The translations under genes and the position numbers were made by a program. Of a DNA stretch of 64,000 nt, positions 8,305 through 16,978 are shown one piece after another (the stretch's first letter is position 1; every line of letters starts with the position of its first letter). The notes beneath the pieces were generated by a model. That model was not told where the DNA came from, did not search any database, and was given only the letters and a program-made list of their open reading frames with translations. Source of the DNA: Flavobacteriales bacterium (GTDB lineage Bacteria; Bacteroidota; Bacteroidia; Flavobacteriales_D; Sanyastnellaceae); the NCBI GenBank assembly GCA_947442505.1, contig CANEVR010000005.1, positions 1-64,000 of the forward strand, written 5' to 3'.

Positions 8305-10706
8305 TATAGCTCAACTATGATCCCGATCGCAGGCTGGGTAAAGCCGTTGTTCTGCGGGATAACTTGAGGCAAATATCGCGACTTATCATTGGGATCCACA
8401 ATTGGACTTCCATTGGCATTGCGTTGCACATCCAATGCGGGTTTGGTTTGGGTGGCATAGCCATAAATGTTTTGAATGTCCAAGAAGGCATTCAATGTCC
8501 ATTTTTTAAAGAACCACTTTTTGTCTATTCGGATATCCAATTGGTGGTAAATACTGATGCGTTTGGTATTGACCAACTCCCAATTGGTTTGGGCAAAACC
8601 AAATTGATCCCAATAGAATGTTTGCATCGAAGCTTCCACATTGTCAGGCGTATAAGGCAATCCACCACTGAAAGCAAAACGGCCACCAATCTCCCAGTTC
8701 TTTCCCAACTTTTTACCACCTGTCAAAGAGATGATGTGGCGGCTGTCCCAACTAGAAGGAGCAAACTGACCATTGGCATTGGTGAACTCACTACGAACCC
8801 AGGTGTAGGCCAAGATTCCGTATGCGTTATTGAATAATTTCTGTTGAAACAAAAGCTCTGCACCATAAGCCCTGCCAAGACCATTGGAAGACAAGACTTC
8901 ATTTCCTACCACTCCAAAATCGGCTCCCAAATTGGCCAAGCTCACACCCAAATTCTGTGAAATGGGGTAACGGTCATAGCGCTTGTAAAATCCTTCCACT
9001 GAGATGACGGAGTTTCTTTTTTGCCAATCGTATTCGACACCAGCTACCCATTGTTTGTTTTGGATGTAACGGATGTCTTTATTGGCATATGCCCCTGAAT
9101 TATCTGTGTAAGCCAATGCTGTATATGCCGGCAACTGATAGTAAATACCGGTATTGGCATTCAAAGTCCATTGCGGCGCGAAACTGTATCGTGCGCTAAA
9201 ACGAGGGCTGAATTGTTCCAAAGGATTCTTCATATTATTACCCCAATCATTACCGTCTATTCTTGCACCATAAGACAACACCAATTTGTTCTCCAACATG
9301 ACTTTGCTCACTTGTGCAAAGCCCCCGTACTTGAACAAACCCGCATTGGTGTTGCTCACCAAATTGACCAAAGAATCTTGGGCCACAAGATAAACCTGCG
9401 TATAACTATTGTTGCGGTATTCAGCCCACTCACCAGCGACTCCATAACTCACTTTCCAACCTTTGTCACCAAAGATTCTTCTTTCCGCTCTGAACTTGTT
9501 TTCTGATTCATTGGATCGATAATCATACTTTTTTGGCAATGAAACATCGTTGTTGTAATGCTTGTAATTGTCATTTTGCAATTGGTTTCTGCTCAATACT
9601 ACCGTCCAATTGCCGTTGTCCTTGAGATGTTCATACTTGAGACCAGTGGAATAACTCCATTGCTCAAAAATGCCCAAGTAATCCAGAATGTATTTGTTCT
9701 CTAAGAAACTTTCGGCGCTTGTATCCTCAGCCGCTTTGAGATTCAATTCAAATTGATCGTAGGCACCGATGGCGATAAAAGTCAATTTGTTCTTTTTATC
9801 AATGTCCCATTTCCATTTGGCATTGATATCGTTGTATATCGGAAGAAAAGGCAAGCCCAAAATACTAAATAAACCCTGCAAATAGCTTCTCCTTGCGGAT
9901 AGCACTAAACCTGAATTTTTCCCTGTTGGCGTTTCCAAAGTGATGCCCAGATCACTGGTTCCGAGAACTGCGTTGACCGTAGCCTTGTCTCTTCTGGCCT
10001 CTTTGAAATCAAACTCAAAAACGGAACTCATTGCATTGCCGCGCATAGCGGGAAAAGCCCCAGAATAAAATTGAACTTTGCTAATCAAATCAACATTGAT
10101 CATTCCCACTGGGCCACCGCTAGCGCCTTGGGTCGCGAAGTGATTGATGTTTGGAATCTCAATCCCGTCGATGTAAAAGCGATTTTCAGAAGATGCGCCG
10201 CCTCGAATGATGATGTCATTTCTAAATGATGGAATGGCTGCTACACCCGGCAAACTGCGAATCGCTTTTGAAATGTCACGATTTCCGCCAGGATTTCTCT
10301 TGATCTCATTGGCGCCAATGCTGCGTACAGAAATGGGCGACTCATCCCGATTGGTAATATTGGAACCCACAATCTCCAAGGTCTTGCCCAATTTGACATC
10401 CGGACTCAGCGCAATGTTCAAAACAGCAGAACGAGCGTTGGTTACTTCTACTTCAAATTGAATGAATTTTTGGTAACCCAGAAAGCTGCATTCTACATTG
10501 TAAAGACCTGGTTTCAAATTGGTGATTTCATAATAACCAGAATCGTTGCTCAATGCGCCAAATCCGGTGCCTTGAATGGCCACTGGGGCAAATGCCAGAG
10601 GATTTCCTGTGATTTGATCGGTTACCTTTCCAAAGATTTTTCCAGATTGCGCTATGCCGCTAAATGACGATACAATGAATAAAAGTGAGATAAGAATTTT
10701 CTGCAT
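8304..10706 (-). CDS. TonB-dependent receptor with carboxypeptidase-regulatory-like domain
   Basis: An 800-aa outer-membrane receptor. The signal peptide (MQKILISLLFIVSSFSGIAQ) is followed by a CarboxypepD_reg-like domain at about 20-100 (GKVTDQITGNPLAFAPVAIQ). A plug domain covers about 120-230 (IRSLPGVAAIPSFRNDIIIR, GGASSENRFYIDGIEIPNIN), and a beta-barrel extends to the C-terminus (QPAIGIIVEL). It lacks the SusC-length N-terminal region and has no SusD partner nearby, so it is not a classic glycan-utilisation pair. The substrate is unknown. It is divergent from ccmB and probably co-transcribed with the S4 gene. Confidence 0.88.
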   Translation of the reverse strand: MQKILISLLFIVSSFSGIAQSGKIFGKVTDQITGNPLAFAPVAIQGTGFGALSNDSGYYEITNLKPGLYNVECSFLGYQKFIQFEVEVTNARSAVLNIALSPDVKLGKTLEIVGSNITNRDESPISVRSIGANEIKRNPGGNRDISKAIRSLPGVAAIPSFRNDIIIRGGASSENRFYIDGIEIPNINHFATQGASGGPVGMINVDLISKVQFYSGAFPAMRGNAMSSVFEFDFKEARRDKATVNAVLGTSDLGITLETPTGKNSGLVLSARRSYLQGLFSILGLPFLPIYNDINAKWKWDIDKKNKLTFIAIGAYDQFELNLKAAEDTSAESFLENKYILDYLGIFEQWSYSTGLKYEHLKDNGNWTVVLSRNQLQNDNYKHYNNDVSLPKKYDYRSNESENKFRAERRIFGDKGWKVSYGVAGEWAEYRNNSYTQVYLVAQDSLVNLVSNTNAGLFKYGGFAQVSKVMLENKLVLSYGARIDGNDWGNNMKNPLEQFSPRFSARYSFAPQWTLNANTGIYYQLPAYTALAYTDNSGAYANKDIRYIQNKQWVAGVEYDWQKRNSVISVEGFYKRYDRYPISQNLGVSLANLGADFGVVGNEVLSSNGLGRAYGAELLFQQKLFNNAYGILAYTWVRSEFTNANGQFAPSSWDSRHIISLTGGKKLGKNWEIGGRFAFSGGLPYTPDNVEASMQTFYWDQFGFAQTNWELVNTKRISIYHQLDIRIDKKWFFKKWTLNAFLDIQNIYGYATQTKPALDVQRNANGSPIVDPNDKSRYLPQVIPQNNGFTQPAIGIIVEL

Positions 10707-10716
10707 GAAGATGAAA

Positions 10717-10724
10717 CAAATCTA
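10717..10724 (-). promoter_or_regulatory. -7 element of the TonB-receptor gene
   Basis: TAGATTTG on the minus strand matches TAnnTTTG and ends 10 nt before the ATG at 10706, implying a very short leader. Confidence 0.5.
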
Positions 10725-10781
10725 ACCCAAGATTGTTCGGGCAGAACTGATAAAAAACATCCACCACAGCCCATGCATTCC

Positions 10782-10789
10782 TATCTTTG
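10782..10789 (+). promoter_or_regulatory. -7 element of the ccm operon, 4 nt before ATG
   Basis: TATCTTTG is a perfect TAnnTTTG element, then ACGC, then the ccmB ATG at 10794. Transcription would start at or next to the start codon, suggesting a leaderless mRNA. Confidence 0.6.
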
Positions 10790-10793
10790 ACGC

Positions 10794-11456
10794 ATGCAAA
10801 AGCATTGGGCTTTATTCTTGTGGATGTTGAAATTGGACTTCAAAAGCCAACAGACCATAATGGGCGTTTTGGTGTTTGGACTCAGTTCGATTTATACCGC
10901 TTATTTGCTGAACGGTGAAATTCAAGATGGTGCGTTTCTTTTGAGTTATTGGAGCATTGCCGCATTGTTTGCTGGGGTTCATAGCATTCAGAAAGATCAA
11001 TTCAATGCCCACAATGGCAGCGGTTCTTTGTATTATCAACTGACCTCATCCAGAATGTTTGCCACCGTTAAGTCCATCTACAATGGTTTGTTTCTAGCGG
11101 TTCTCTTTTTATTCCAATGGTTGATGCTTCTCTTTTACTTTGGAAGCGATTGGACTGAAATTCCCAATGCATTCACTTTGTTCTTGGCCATTTGTCTGAT
11201 TGGAATGGCCATGGGAATATCGCTGAGTTTTGTCGGCGGAATAGCACAAAAAACCAATCAGCCCGGAGGCATCACAGCGATTTTGAGTTTTGCTGTTTTG
11301 ATTCCCGTCCTGTATGCGGCGGTGGCATTGATGAAAAGAGAAGCATTGGCTGATCCTGGACAACAAGCGCAATGGGGTTGGCTCTTGATTGTGATGATGA
11401 ATCTATTGCCTTTTGGATTGTCAAACCTATTGTATCCTTACCTTTGGAAAGATTAA
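10794..11456 (+). CDS. ccmB: Heme exporter subunit CcmB
   Basis: A 220-aa inner-membrane protein with about six hydrophobic spans. It has the CcmB pattern of ABC exporter permeases in system I cytochrome c maturation (VGGIAQKTNQPGGITAILSF is a conserved CcmB segment). CcmB works with the ATPase CcmA and with CcmC to load heme onto CcmE. No ccmA is in this window, so the ATPase must be elsewhere. It starts an operon ccmB-C-D-E-F with 4-bp gaps or overlaps. Confidence 0.9.
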   Translation: MQKHWALFLWMLKLDFKSQQTIMGVLVFGLSSIYTAYLLNGEIQDGAFLLSYWSIAALFAGVHSIQKDQFNAHNGSGSLYYQLTSSRMFATVKSIYNGLFLAVLFLFQWLMLLFYFGSDWTEIPNAFTLFLAICLIGMAMGISLSFVGGIAQKTNQPGGITAILSFAVLIPVLYAAVALMKREALADPGQQAQWGWLLIVMMNLLPFGLSNLLYPYLWKD

Positions 11457-11460
11457 AGAA

Positions 11461-12489
11461 ATGATGAAAAATTGGTGGAAATTTCTTGCGGTTATCTTGC
11501 TCACATACGTAACCCTTTTCAGCTTGCTTACTCCTCTTGTGCCTGGAGGTTTATCCGTTGACATCAATGAAATCAACAAAGGGAAAAACACAATTTCATT
11601 TACCGGATACAACACCCATTTTCTAGAAGGGAAAACAGATTTAAGAGGGTTTATTTCTATTGGCACACAATGGATTGAAGGAAGAATCTTAAGCGTGACA
11701 GACAACGCTAAATTTCAATTCGAAGTAACGCTTCCTGACACATTGCCCTCTACGCAAGTTGCATTTTATGCCTACACACCCCAAGATGGCGCCATCTATG
11801 TTTCCAGTGCAGTTGGTTTCAAAGACATCACCATTGACGAAACAAAAAAGCTTCCTGCGATTCAAACGAACATCGAAAAAGAAGAACATCAACCATGGGG
11901 ATTTCCTTTTCAGCCCATTCTTTTTGAGACCATCCGCAATTTGATGTTCCATGTTCCCATGTGGTTCACCATGTTTTTTTTGATGGGCATTTCATTGGTG
12001 GCCAGCTTTAAGGTTTTGAATGGCAAATGGGAAAAAGACATTGTAGCAGTGGCCTCTGCAAAAGTGGGATTGGTGTTTTGTGTATTGGGGTTAATCACGG
12101 GTTCTATATGGGCCCGATTCACCTGGGGCACTTGGTGGACCCGCGACCCACAGTTGAATGGTGCCATGATTGTTTTTATTGTTTATGCTGCGTATGTTTT
12201 GTTGCGCAATTCCATTGAGGATGAACAAAAGCGCGCTCGACTTTCTGCGGTGTTCAACATCTTTGCCTTTATCTTGATGATTTTGCTTCTAATGGTGATG
12301 CCCCGAATGGTGGATACCAGTTTGCATCCCGGTAAAAGTGGCAATCCCGCATTTAGCAAGTATGATTTGGACTCCAGTTTGAGAACTGTTTTTTACCCAG
12401 CCGTATTGGGATGGGCCATGCTGGGGTATTGGATCTACACCATTCAGAAAAAATTCGAATTACTAAAACAAGACAAACATGCTCAATAA
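11461..12489 (+). CDS. ccmC: Heme handling protein CcmC with extra N-terminal periplasmic domain
   Basis: The start is the ATG at 11461, 4 bp after the ccmB stop; the upstream in-frame codons lie inside ccmB. The product is 342 aa. The core (from about residue 160) has the CcmC heme-handling signature WGTWWTRDPQLNG (WWD motif) and two flanking histidines (FHVPMW and SLHPG) that match the heme axial ligands. Unlike the roughly 240-aa proteobacterial CcmC, the first membrane segment is followed by about 100 residues of beta-rich periplasmic sequence (SFTGYNTHFLEG..., FYAYTPQDGAIYVSS). CcmC presents heme to CcmE. Its 3' end overlaps the next gene by 11 bp. Confidence 0.88.
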   Translation: MMKNWWKFLAVILLTYVTLFSLLTPLVPGGLSVDINEINKGKNTISFTGYNTHFLEGKTDLRGFISIGTQWIEGRILSVTDNAKFQFEVTLPDTLPSTQVAFYAYTPQDGAIYVSSAVGFKDITIDETKKLPAIQTNIEKEEHQPWGFPFQPILFETIRNLMFHVPMWFTMFFLMGISLVASFKVLNGKWEKDIVAVASAKVGLVFCVLGLITGSIWARFTWGTWWTRDPQLNGAMIVFIVYAAYVLLRNSIEDEQKRARLSAVFNIFAFILMILLLMVMPRMVDTSLHPGKSGNPAFSKYDLDSSLRTVFYPAVLGWAMLGYWIYTIQKKFELLKQDKHAQ

Positions 12490-12673
12490 AATCATTTGCA
12501 CTGTTGCGTTTCTTTTGACTTACCACTTGGGATTCTCGCAGTCGGTTTTAGAAGAAACTTTTTATCGTTCCGGAAAAATCAACGTGGTGATTGCAGTCAT
12601 CCTGGTTATTCTCGTTGGACTTTTTGTTTATTTGTTTCGATTGAACAAGAAAATTGATCAACTGAAAAAATAA
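12479..12673 (+). CDS. CcmD-like small membrane protein
   Basis: A 64-aa protein with a signal-like N-terminus (MLNKIICTVAFLLTYHLGFSQ) and a single transmembrane helix (VVIAVILVILVGLFVYLF) followed by a basic tail (RLNKKIDQLKK). Size, topology and position between ccmC and ccmE match the CcmD-family proteins of Bacteroidota, which stabilise the CcmABC-CcmE complex. Sequence similarity to proteobacterial CcmD is weak, so the call rests mainly on context. Confidence 0.7.
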   Translation: MLNKIICTVAFLLTYHLGFSQSVLEETFYRSGKINVVIAVILVILVGLFVYLFRLNKKIDQLKK

Positions 12674-12676
12674 GCC

Positions 12677-13072
12677 ATGAAAAAAACTGAAATCATATTG
12701 GCTGTCATCATTGCCCTTGTTGCGGGAATCATTATTATGACCTTTAATGCGAGCAATGAATCCGTCACTTTTGCGGAGTCAGCTCAGCAAACAGATAAAA
12801 AAGTCAAGATCGTTGGCAGCTTGGACAAAACACAAATGGTGGAATACAATCCAACCAAAAATCCGAATCGCACTGCCTTTTATGTGATCGATAAAAACGG
12901 TCAAAAGTGTCAAGTAGAATTGATACAGAAAGATGGAAAGCCGATGGGCTTGGAGCAAAGTGAATCGCTCACCATCGAAGGGAAAATGGGAAGTGACAAT
13001 ATTTTTCATGCTGACTACATGCTCATGAAATGCCCCAGCAAGTACAACGAACAACAACATTCCTTAAAATAA
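12677..13072 (+). CDS. ccmE: Heme chaperone CcmE, CxxxY type
   Basis: A 131-aa protein with one N-terminal membrane anchor (ILAVIIALVAGIIIMTF) and an OB-fold domain (VKIVGSLDK..., ESLTIEGKMG, FHADYMLMKCPSKY). Instead of the proteobacterial HxxxY heme-binding motif it has C119-P-S-K-Y123, the CxxxY variant known from other lineages. Heme attachment would therefore be through cysteine. It lies 3 bp after the ccmD-like gene and 4 bp before ccmF. Confidence 0.9.
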   Translation: MKKTEIILAVIIALVAGIIIMTFNASNESVTFAESAQQTDKKVKIVGSLDKTQMVEYNPTKNPNRTAFYVIDKNGQKCQVELIQKDGKPMGLEQSESLTIEGKMGSDNIFHADYMLMKCPSKYNEQQHSLK

Positions 13073-13076
13073 TTCA

Positions 13077-15917
13077 ATGGAAAACGTTCAATATTTAAAT
13101 GAACATCTCTGGCCCGGTGTATTGGGCCATTTTTTTGTAGCGCTATCATTTGCTGCTTCTTTGGTGAGTGCTATTGCCTACTATCTTTTTGAGAAAGAAG
13201 AACTAGCCCATTGGAAAAAGATTGCTCGTTATGGATTTTATCTCCACAGTTTTGCTGTGATTGGCATTATTGTGATGATGTTGAGCATATTATTTGGACA
13301 TTACTACGAGTACAAATACGCTTTTGATCATTTGAACAATGGCATGCCATGGAAGTACATGTTGGCTTGTTTGTGGGAAGGACAAGAAGGTAGTTTCATC
13401 CTCTGGATATTCTGGCATGTCGTATTGGGATTGTTACTAATGCGCACCGCCAAAGAATGGGAAGCCCGCACCATGACCGTAGTGGCAGGGGTGCAAGTAT
13501 TTCTTTCCTCCATGCTCTTGGGTGTCTATTTTGGAGATTTCCAATTTGGAAGTGACCCATTTATTCTGCTTCGCGATGTTGTATCCAATGCCAATTTGCC
13601 CTGGACAAAAAATCCTGATTACTTGTCTATACCCACCTTCCAAGATGGAAAAGGATTGAACCCTTTGTTGCAAAACTATTGGATGACCATTCATCCGCCC
13701 ACTTTATTCTTGGGATTTGCCTCTACCTTAATTCCCTTTGCTTTTGCGATTGCTGGATTATGGAAGCGCGATTTAAAAGGATGGATGAAACCCGCCATTC
13801 CATGGGCCTTCTTTGGGGTAATGATATTGGGCACGGGCATCCTTATGGGAGGAGCTTGGGCCTATGAAGCATTGGGATTTGGTGGATTCTGGGCTTGGGA
13901 TCCCGTGGAAAACGCTTCACTTGTGCCTTGGTTGACGTTGGTTGGTGGTGCGCATTTATTGTTAATCAACCGAAGAAAACCCATCAGTGCTTTCACTACA
14001 TTGTTGCTGATCTTGTCTAGTTTCATTTTGGTATTGTATTCTACTTTCCTCACCAGAAGCGGTGTCTTAGGTGACAGCAGTGTGCATAGTTTTGTCGATA
14101 GTGGTATTTTGGCACAACTTCTTGTTTATCTGTTGTTCTATGTCGCTTTGAGCACTTGGATGATGATGCCCAAGAATGCTTTTCGCATTGGGTATTTGGG
14201 GATCTGTGCTATCCTTCTGATCTTGGCTTTGGGCAATCTGCTTACTATGCCTGAAACCACGGACAAGGATTTATTGCCTGGAGAAGGTACATGGATACCG
14301 TCGCTTTGTTTGGTTTTCATTGGCGCCTCTGCTTTGTATTTGTGGATTGCGTATCGCAGATATTACAGAGCACCAGAAGATGAAGAAGCGTTGTCCAGCA
14401 GGGAGTTCTGGATGTACATTGGTTCAGTGGTGTTGATATTGATGTCCATTCACGTTACTGTTGTAACCTCGATCAATGTTGGGAACATCTTCCTGGTTCC
14501 GTTTGAGTCTTTCTTTAAATGGATGCATGAAACGGCAGGATGGGAATTTGCCAAGCAATTGGCCGATCATCAATTTACCGCGCCATCAGATACAGAACGA
14601 TTTGAAGTTTACCACAAAGTGCAAGTTCCACTTTCTATATTGTTGTTCAGCATTATTGCCATTGGACAATACTTGGCTTATAAGACAACCTCATTTAAAA
14701 AGTTCCTAGGGCAAATGGCACCCAGCTTCATCATTGCTTTGGTCATCACCGTTCTGCTTTATTTCTTCACGAGCTTCAACGATGAGCAATTGCCCATCCT
14801 TCTTTTGGTGTTCACTACTTTGTTTGCTTTGGTGGCCAATGCCATTTATTGGAGTAAGGTTTGGAAAGGTGGATTCAAATCCATTGGTGCGAGCATTGCA
14901 CACATTGGCTTTGCGATGCTCATATTGGGTGCAGTGGTTTCTACATCTAGAAACTTCTTCATCTCTGAAAACCGTGTAGGGAACGTTGCAGATCTGGACA
15001 AGGAGTTCAACAACATGGAGGATTTAATGATTCTTCAAGGGGATACCATGCCCATGGGAGATTACTTTATTATCTACAAGGAAAAATACAAAGATGGAGA
15101 TCACCTCAAGGTGAAAGTAGATTTTTATAACAAAGAAAAAATTCAATACCACGAAGGTGATTACCGCTCTATGCAAGGAATGATTTTCCGATGCATGGAA
15201 ACGCACCAAGCTTCTGACAATTTCTTGCACGATTGGAGTGAAGACTCTTTGTGGAGTGTTGTCCCCTCACCCCGCTACGATATCCAGCAAAAGGCCAAAT
15301 TGTGGCAGCCTGGCAGCGTTGGTGCATTTGCTTTCACATTAGAGCCTAGTGTGCTTCAATCCCCCAAAGGAAATTCAAGAGAGCCAAGCATCCAGCATCG
15401 CATAGACAATGACTTGTACACTTACATCAAGTACATCGCGATGGAAGAACCCAAAACAGATGAAAATGGATACTTGGAGCCTATCAAAGGCGATGTGGCA
15501 GAGGGTCAAAATGTGAAACTGACGGAGACCATTGATTTTAGAATTGACAGCATCGTTGATGCTGGTCCCATGCCTGAATCATTGCCAAAAGACATCGTTG
15601 CCAAAAGGGTATTTGTGACCTTAAAAGAAAACACAAAAGAAGAAAAAATCATTTTGGTAATGGCCAGTAAAAATGGCATCGGACAAATTTTCCCGAGTGA
15701 ATCCAAAACATTTGGGTTGCTATTGGGGCTGGTTGAAAAAGATGGTAAGCTTGAATTGCAAGCACAACAGCACAAAAGTCACAAGAAGGATTTGTTGATT
15801 TTGAGTGCAGAGATTTTCCCTTGGATCAACCTATTGTGGTTGGGGTGCTTCATCATGGTGATTGGAACTACCATTGCCATTTACAATCGAATCAAAGAAC
15901 AACAGCGGAAAAGCTAA
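13077..15917 (+). CDS. ccmF: Cytochrome c heme lyase CcmF
   Basis: A 946-aa polytopic membrane protein. The heme-handling WWD motif reads GGFWAWDPVENASLVPWL, with adjacent conserved blocks (TIHPPTLFLGF, STFLTRSGVLGDSSVHSF) typical of CcmF/CcsA-type synthetases. A large soluble region occupies about residues 640-900 before a final membrane segment. CcmF attaches heme from CcmE to apocytochrome CXXCH sites. It is long compared with the roughly 650-aa E. coli protein, as is usual in Bacteroidota. No ccmG or ccmH follows; a terminator ends the operon. Confidence 0.92.
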   Translation: MENVQYLNEHLWPGVLGHFFVALSFAASLVSAIAYYLFEKEELAHWKKIARYGFYLHSFAVIGIIVMMLSILFGHYYEYKYAFDHLNNGMPWKYMLACLWEGQEGSFILWIFWHVVLGLLLMRTAKEWEARTMTVVAGVQVFLSSMLLGVYFGDFQFGSDPFILLRDVVSNANLPWTKNPDYLSIPTFQDGKGLNPLLQNYWMTIHPPTLFLGFASTLIPFAFAIAGLWKRDLKGWMKPAIPWAFFGVMILGTGILMGGAWAYEALGFGGFWAWDPVENASLVPWLTLVGGAHLLLINRRKPISAFTTLLLILSSFILVLYSTFLTRSGVLGDSSVHSFVDSGILAQLLVYLLFYVALSTWMMMPKNAFRIGYLGICAILLILALGNLLTMPETTDKDLLPGEGTWIPSLCLVFIGASALYLWIAYRRYYRAPEDEEALSSREFWMYIGSVVLILMSIHVTVVTSINVGNIFLVPFESFFKWMHETAGWEFAKQLADHQFTAPSDTERFEVYHKVQVPLSILLFSIIAIGQYLAYKTTSFKKFLGQMAPSFIIALVITVLLYFFTSFNDEQLPILLLVFTTLFALVANAIYWSKVWKGGFKSIGASIAHIGFAMLILGAVVSTSRNFFISENRVGNVADLDKEFNNMEDLMILQGDTMPMGDYFIIYKEKYKDGDHLKVKVDFYNKEKIQYHEGDYRSMQGMIFRCMETHQASDNFLHDWSEDSLWSVVPSPRYDIQQKAKLWQPGSVGAFAFTLEPSVLQSPKGNSREPSIQHRIDNDLYTYIKYIAMEEPKTDENGYLEPIKGDVAEGQNVKLTETIDFRIDSIVDAGPMPESLPKDIVAKRVFVTLKENTKEEKIILVMASKNGIGQIFPSESKTFGLLLGLVEKDGKLELQAQQHKSHKKDLLILSAEIFPWINLLWLGCFIMVIGTTIAIYNRIKEQQRKS

Positions 15918-15940
15918 TCGACTTTATTTAATCCAAATTT

Positions 15941-15979
15941 AGAAGGCTGAGCGGAATTTTCCAATCAGCCTTCTTCTTT
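15941..15979. terminator. Probable terminator between ccmF and oxyR
   Basis: AGAAGGCTGA (15941-15950) pairs with TCAGCCTTCT (15965-15974) around a 14-nt loop, followed by TCTTTA. It is placed between convergent genes. The loop is large and the T-run broken. Confidence 0.55.
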
Positions 15980-16000
15980 ACATTGCCTGAAAAATGGAAA

Positions 16001-16930
16001 TCACTTCCACTTGATGCGCTTTACCTTCTTGGGCTGCAGGTAGTCTTTGGGTACAACTTTTTCAATTTGCAATTGCAGCCATTCTATGAATGCCGTTCTG
16101 GCAAAACTCTTGTGAACCACGATGGACACTTCACGAACTGGACGTGGTGTTTTAAAACAACGAATTTTACCTTCACCATTCTTGTGTCCTTGAACCATTG
16201 CAGGGACCATGGTATAGCCCAATCCTCTATCCACCAAACCCATCAACGCTTCCAATGACCCTCCTTGGTATTCAAACCCCTTGTTCATCTTCTTTCCTGC
16301 GCGCGCGCATATGGCCAAAGCTTGATCCCTAAAACAATGTCCCTCATCCAAGATGAGCATTTCATTGGACTCCAGATCTTGTGTCGACCAAGTTTCGATT
16401 TTTGCTTTGGGATGATCCGGATGAATGTAAATTTCAAATGGTTCGAAATAGACAGGAATCTCTTTGATCAAATCCTCCACCAATGGTGTAGCAGCTATTC
16501 CCAGGTCAATGGTTCCTCTTTTAAGACCATCGATGACTTCATCTGTACGCAATTCGTAGACCTTGATCTTCACTTTGCTATTGGCCTTGAGAACTTGAGG
16601 AATCAGTCGAGGCATGAGATAAGGAGCAATGGTAGGAATAACGCCGATGCGATAAATTCCTTCTACTTTGTCAATCTCATCATTGACCAATTGCTTCAAG
16701 CCTTCTACTTCTTTTAAAATGACCCTGGCGCGCTCCAAGAAGGCCTCTCCTAATGGTGTGGGTGTTACAGGAGATTTGTCTCGATTGAACAACAAACCGC
16801 CCACCTCTTCTTCCAGCTTCTGAAGTTGCATGGTGAGCGTGGGCTGGGTGACAAAACAGGATTCGGCAGCTTTTACAAATTGACCATACTGGGCCAAGGC
16901 TACGATGTATTGCAATTGTTGTAAAGTCAT
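16001..16930 (-). CDS. oxyR: Hydrogen peroxide sensor OxyR (LysR family)
   Basis: A 309-aa LysR-type regulator. The N-terminal helix-turn-helix covers about residues 1-60 (TLQQLQYIVALAQYGQFVKA) and the rest is the effector domain. GHCFRDQALAIC places cysteines at residues 199 and 208, the same positions and spacing as the redox pair of E. coli OxyR. Oxidation by peroxide is expected to form this disulfide and activate defence genes. None of the classic targets (katG, ahpC, dps) lies in the window, so targets must be elsewhere. Confidence 0.93.
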   Translation of the reverse strand: MTLQQLQYIVALAQYGQFVKAAESCFVTQPTLTMQLQKLEEEVGGLLFNRDKSPVTPTPLGEAFLERARVILKEVEGLKQLVNDEIDKVEGIYRIGVIPTIAPYLMPRLIPQVLKANSKVKIKVYELRTDEVIDGLKRGTIDLGIAATPLVEDLIKEIPVYFEPFEIYIHPDHPKAKIETWSTQDLESNEMLILDEGHCFRDQALAICARAGKKMNKGFEYQGGSLEALMGLVDRGLGYTMVPAMVQGHKNGEGKIRCFKTPRPVREVSIVVHKSFARTAFIEWLQLQIEKVVPKDYLQPKKVKRIKWK

Positions 16931-16946
16931 ATCAATAATATTGATA

Positions 16947-16954
16947 CAAACATA
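16947..16954 (-). promoter_or_regulatory. -7 element of oxyR
   Basis: TATGTTTG on the minus strand fits TAnnTTTG and ends 16 nt before the ATG at 16930. Confidence 0.45.
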
Positions 16955-16978
16955 GACAAAATCAGAAAAAATGATGGG

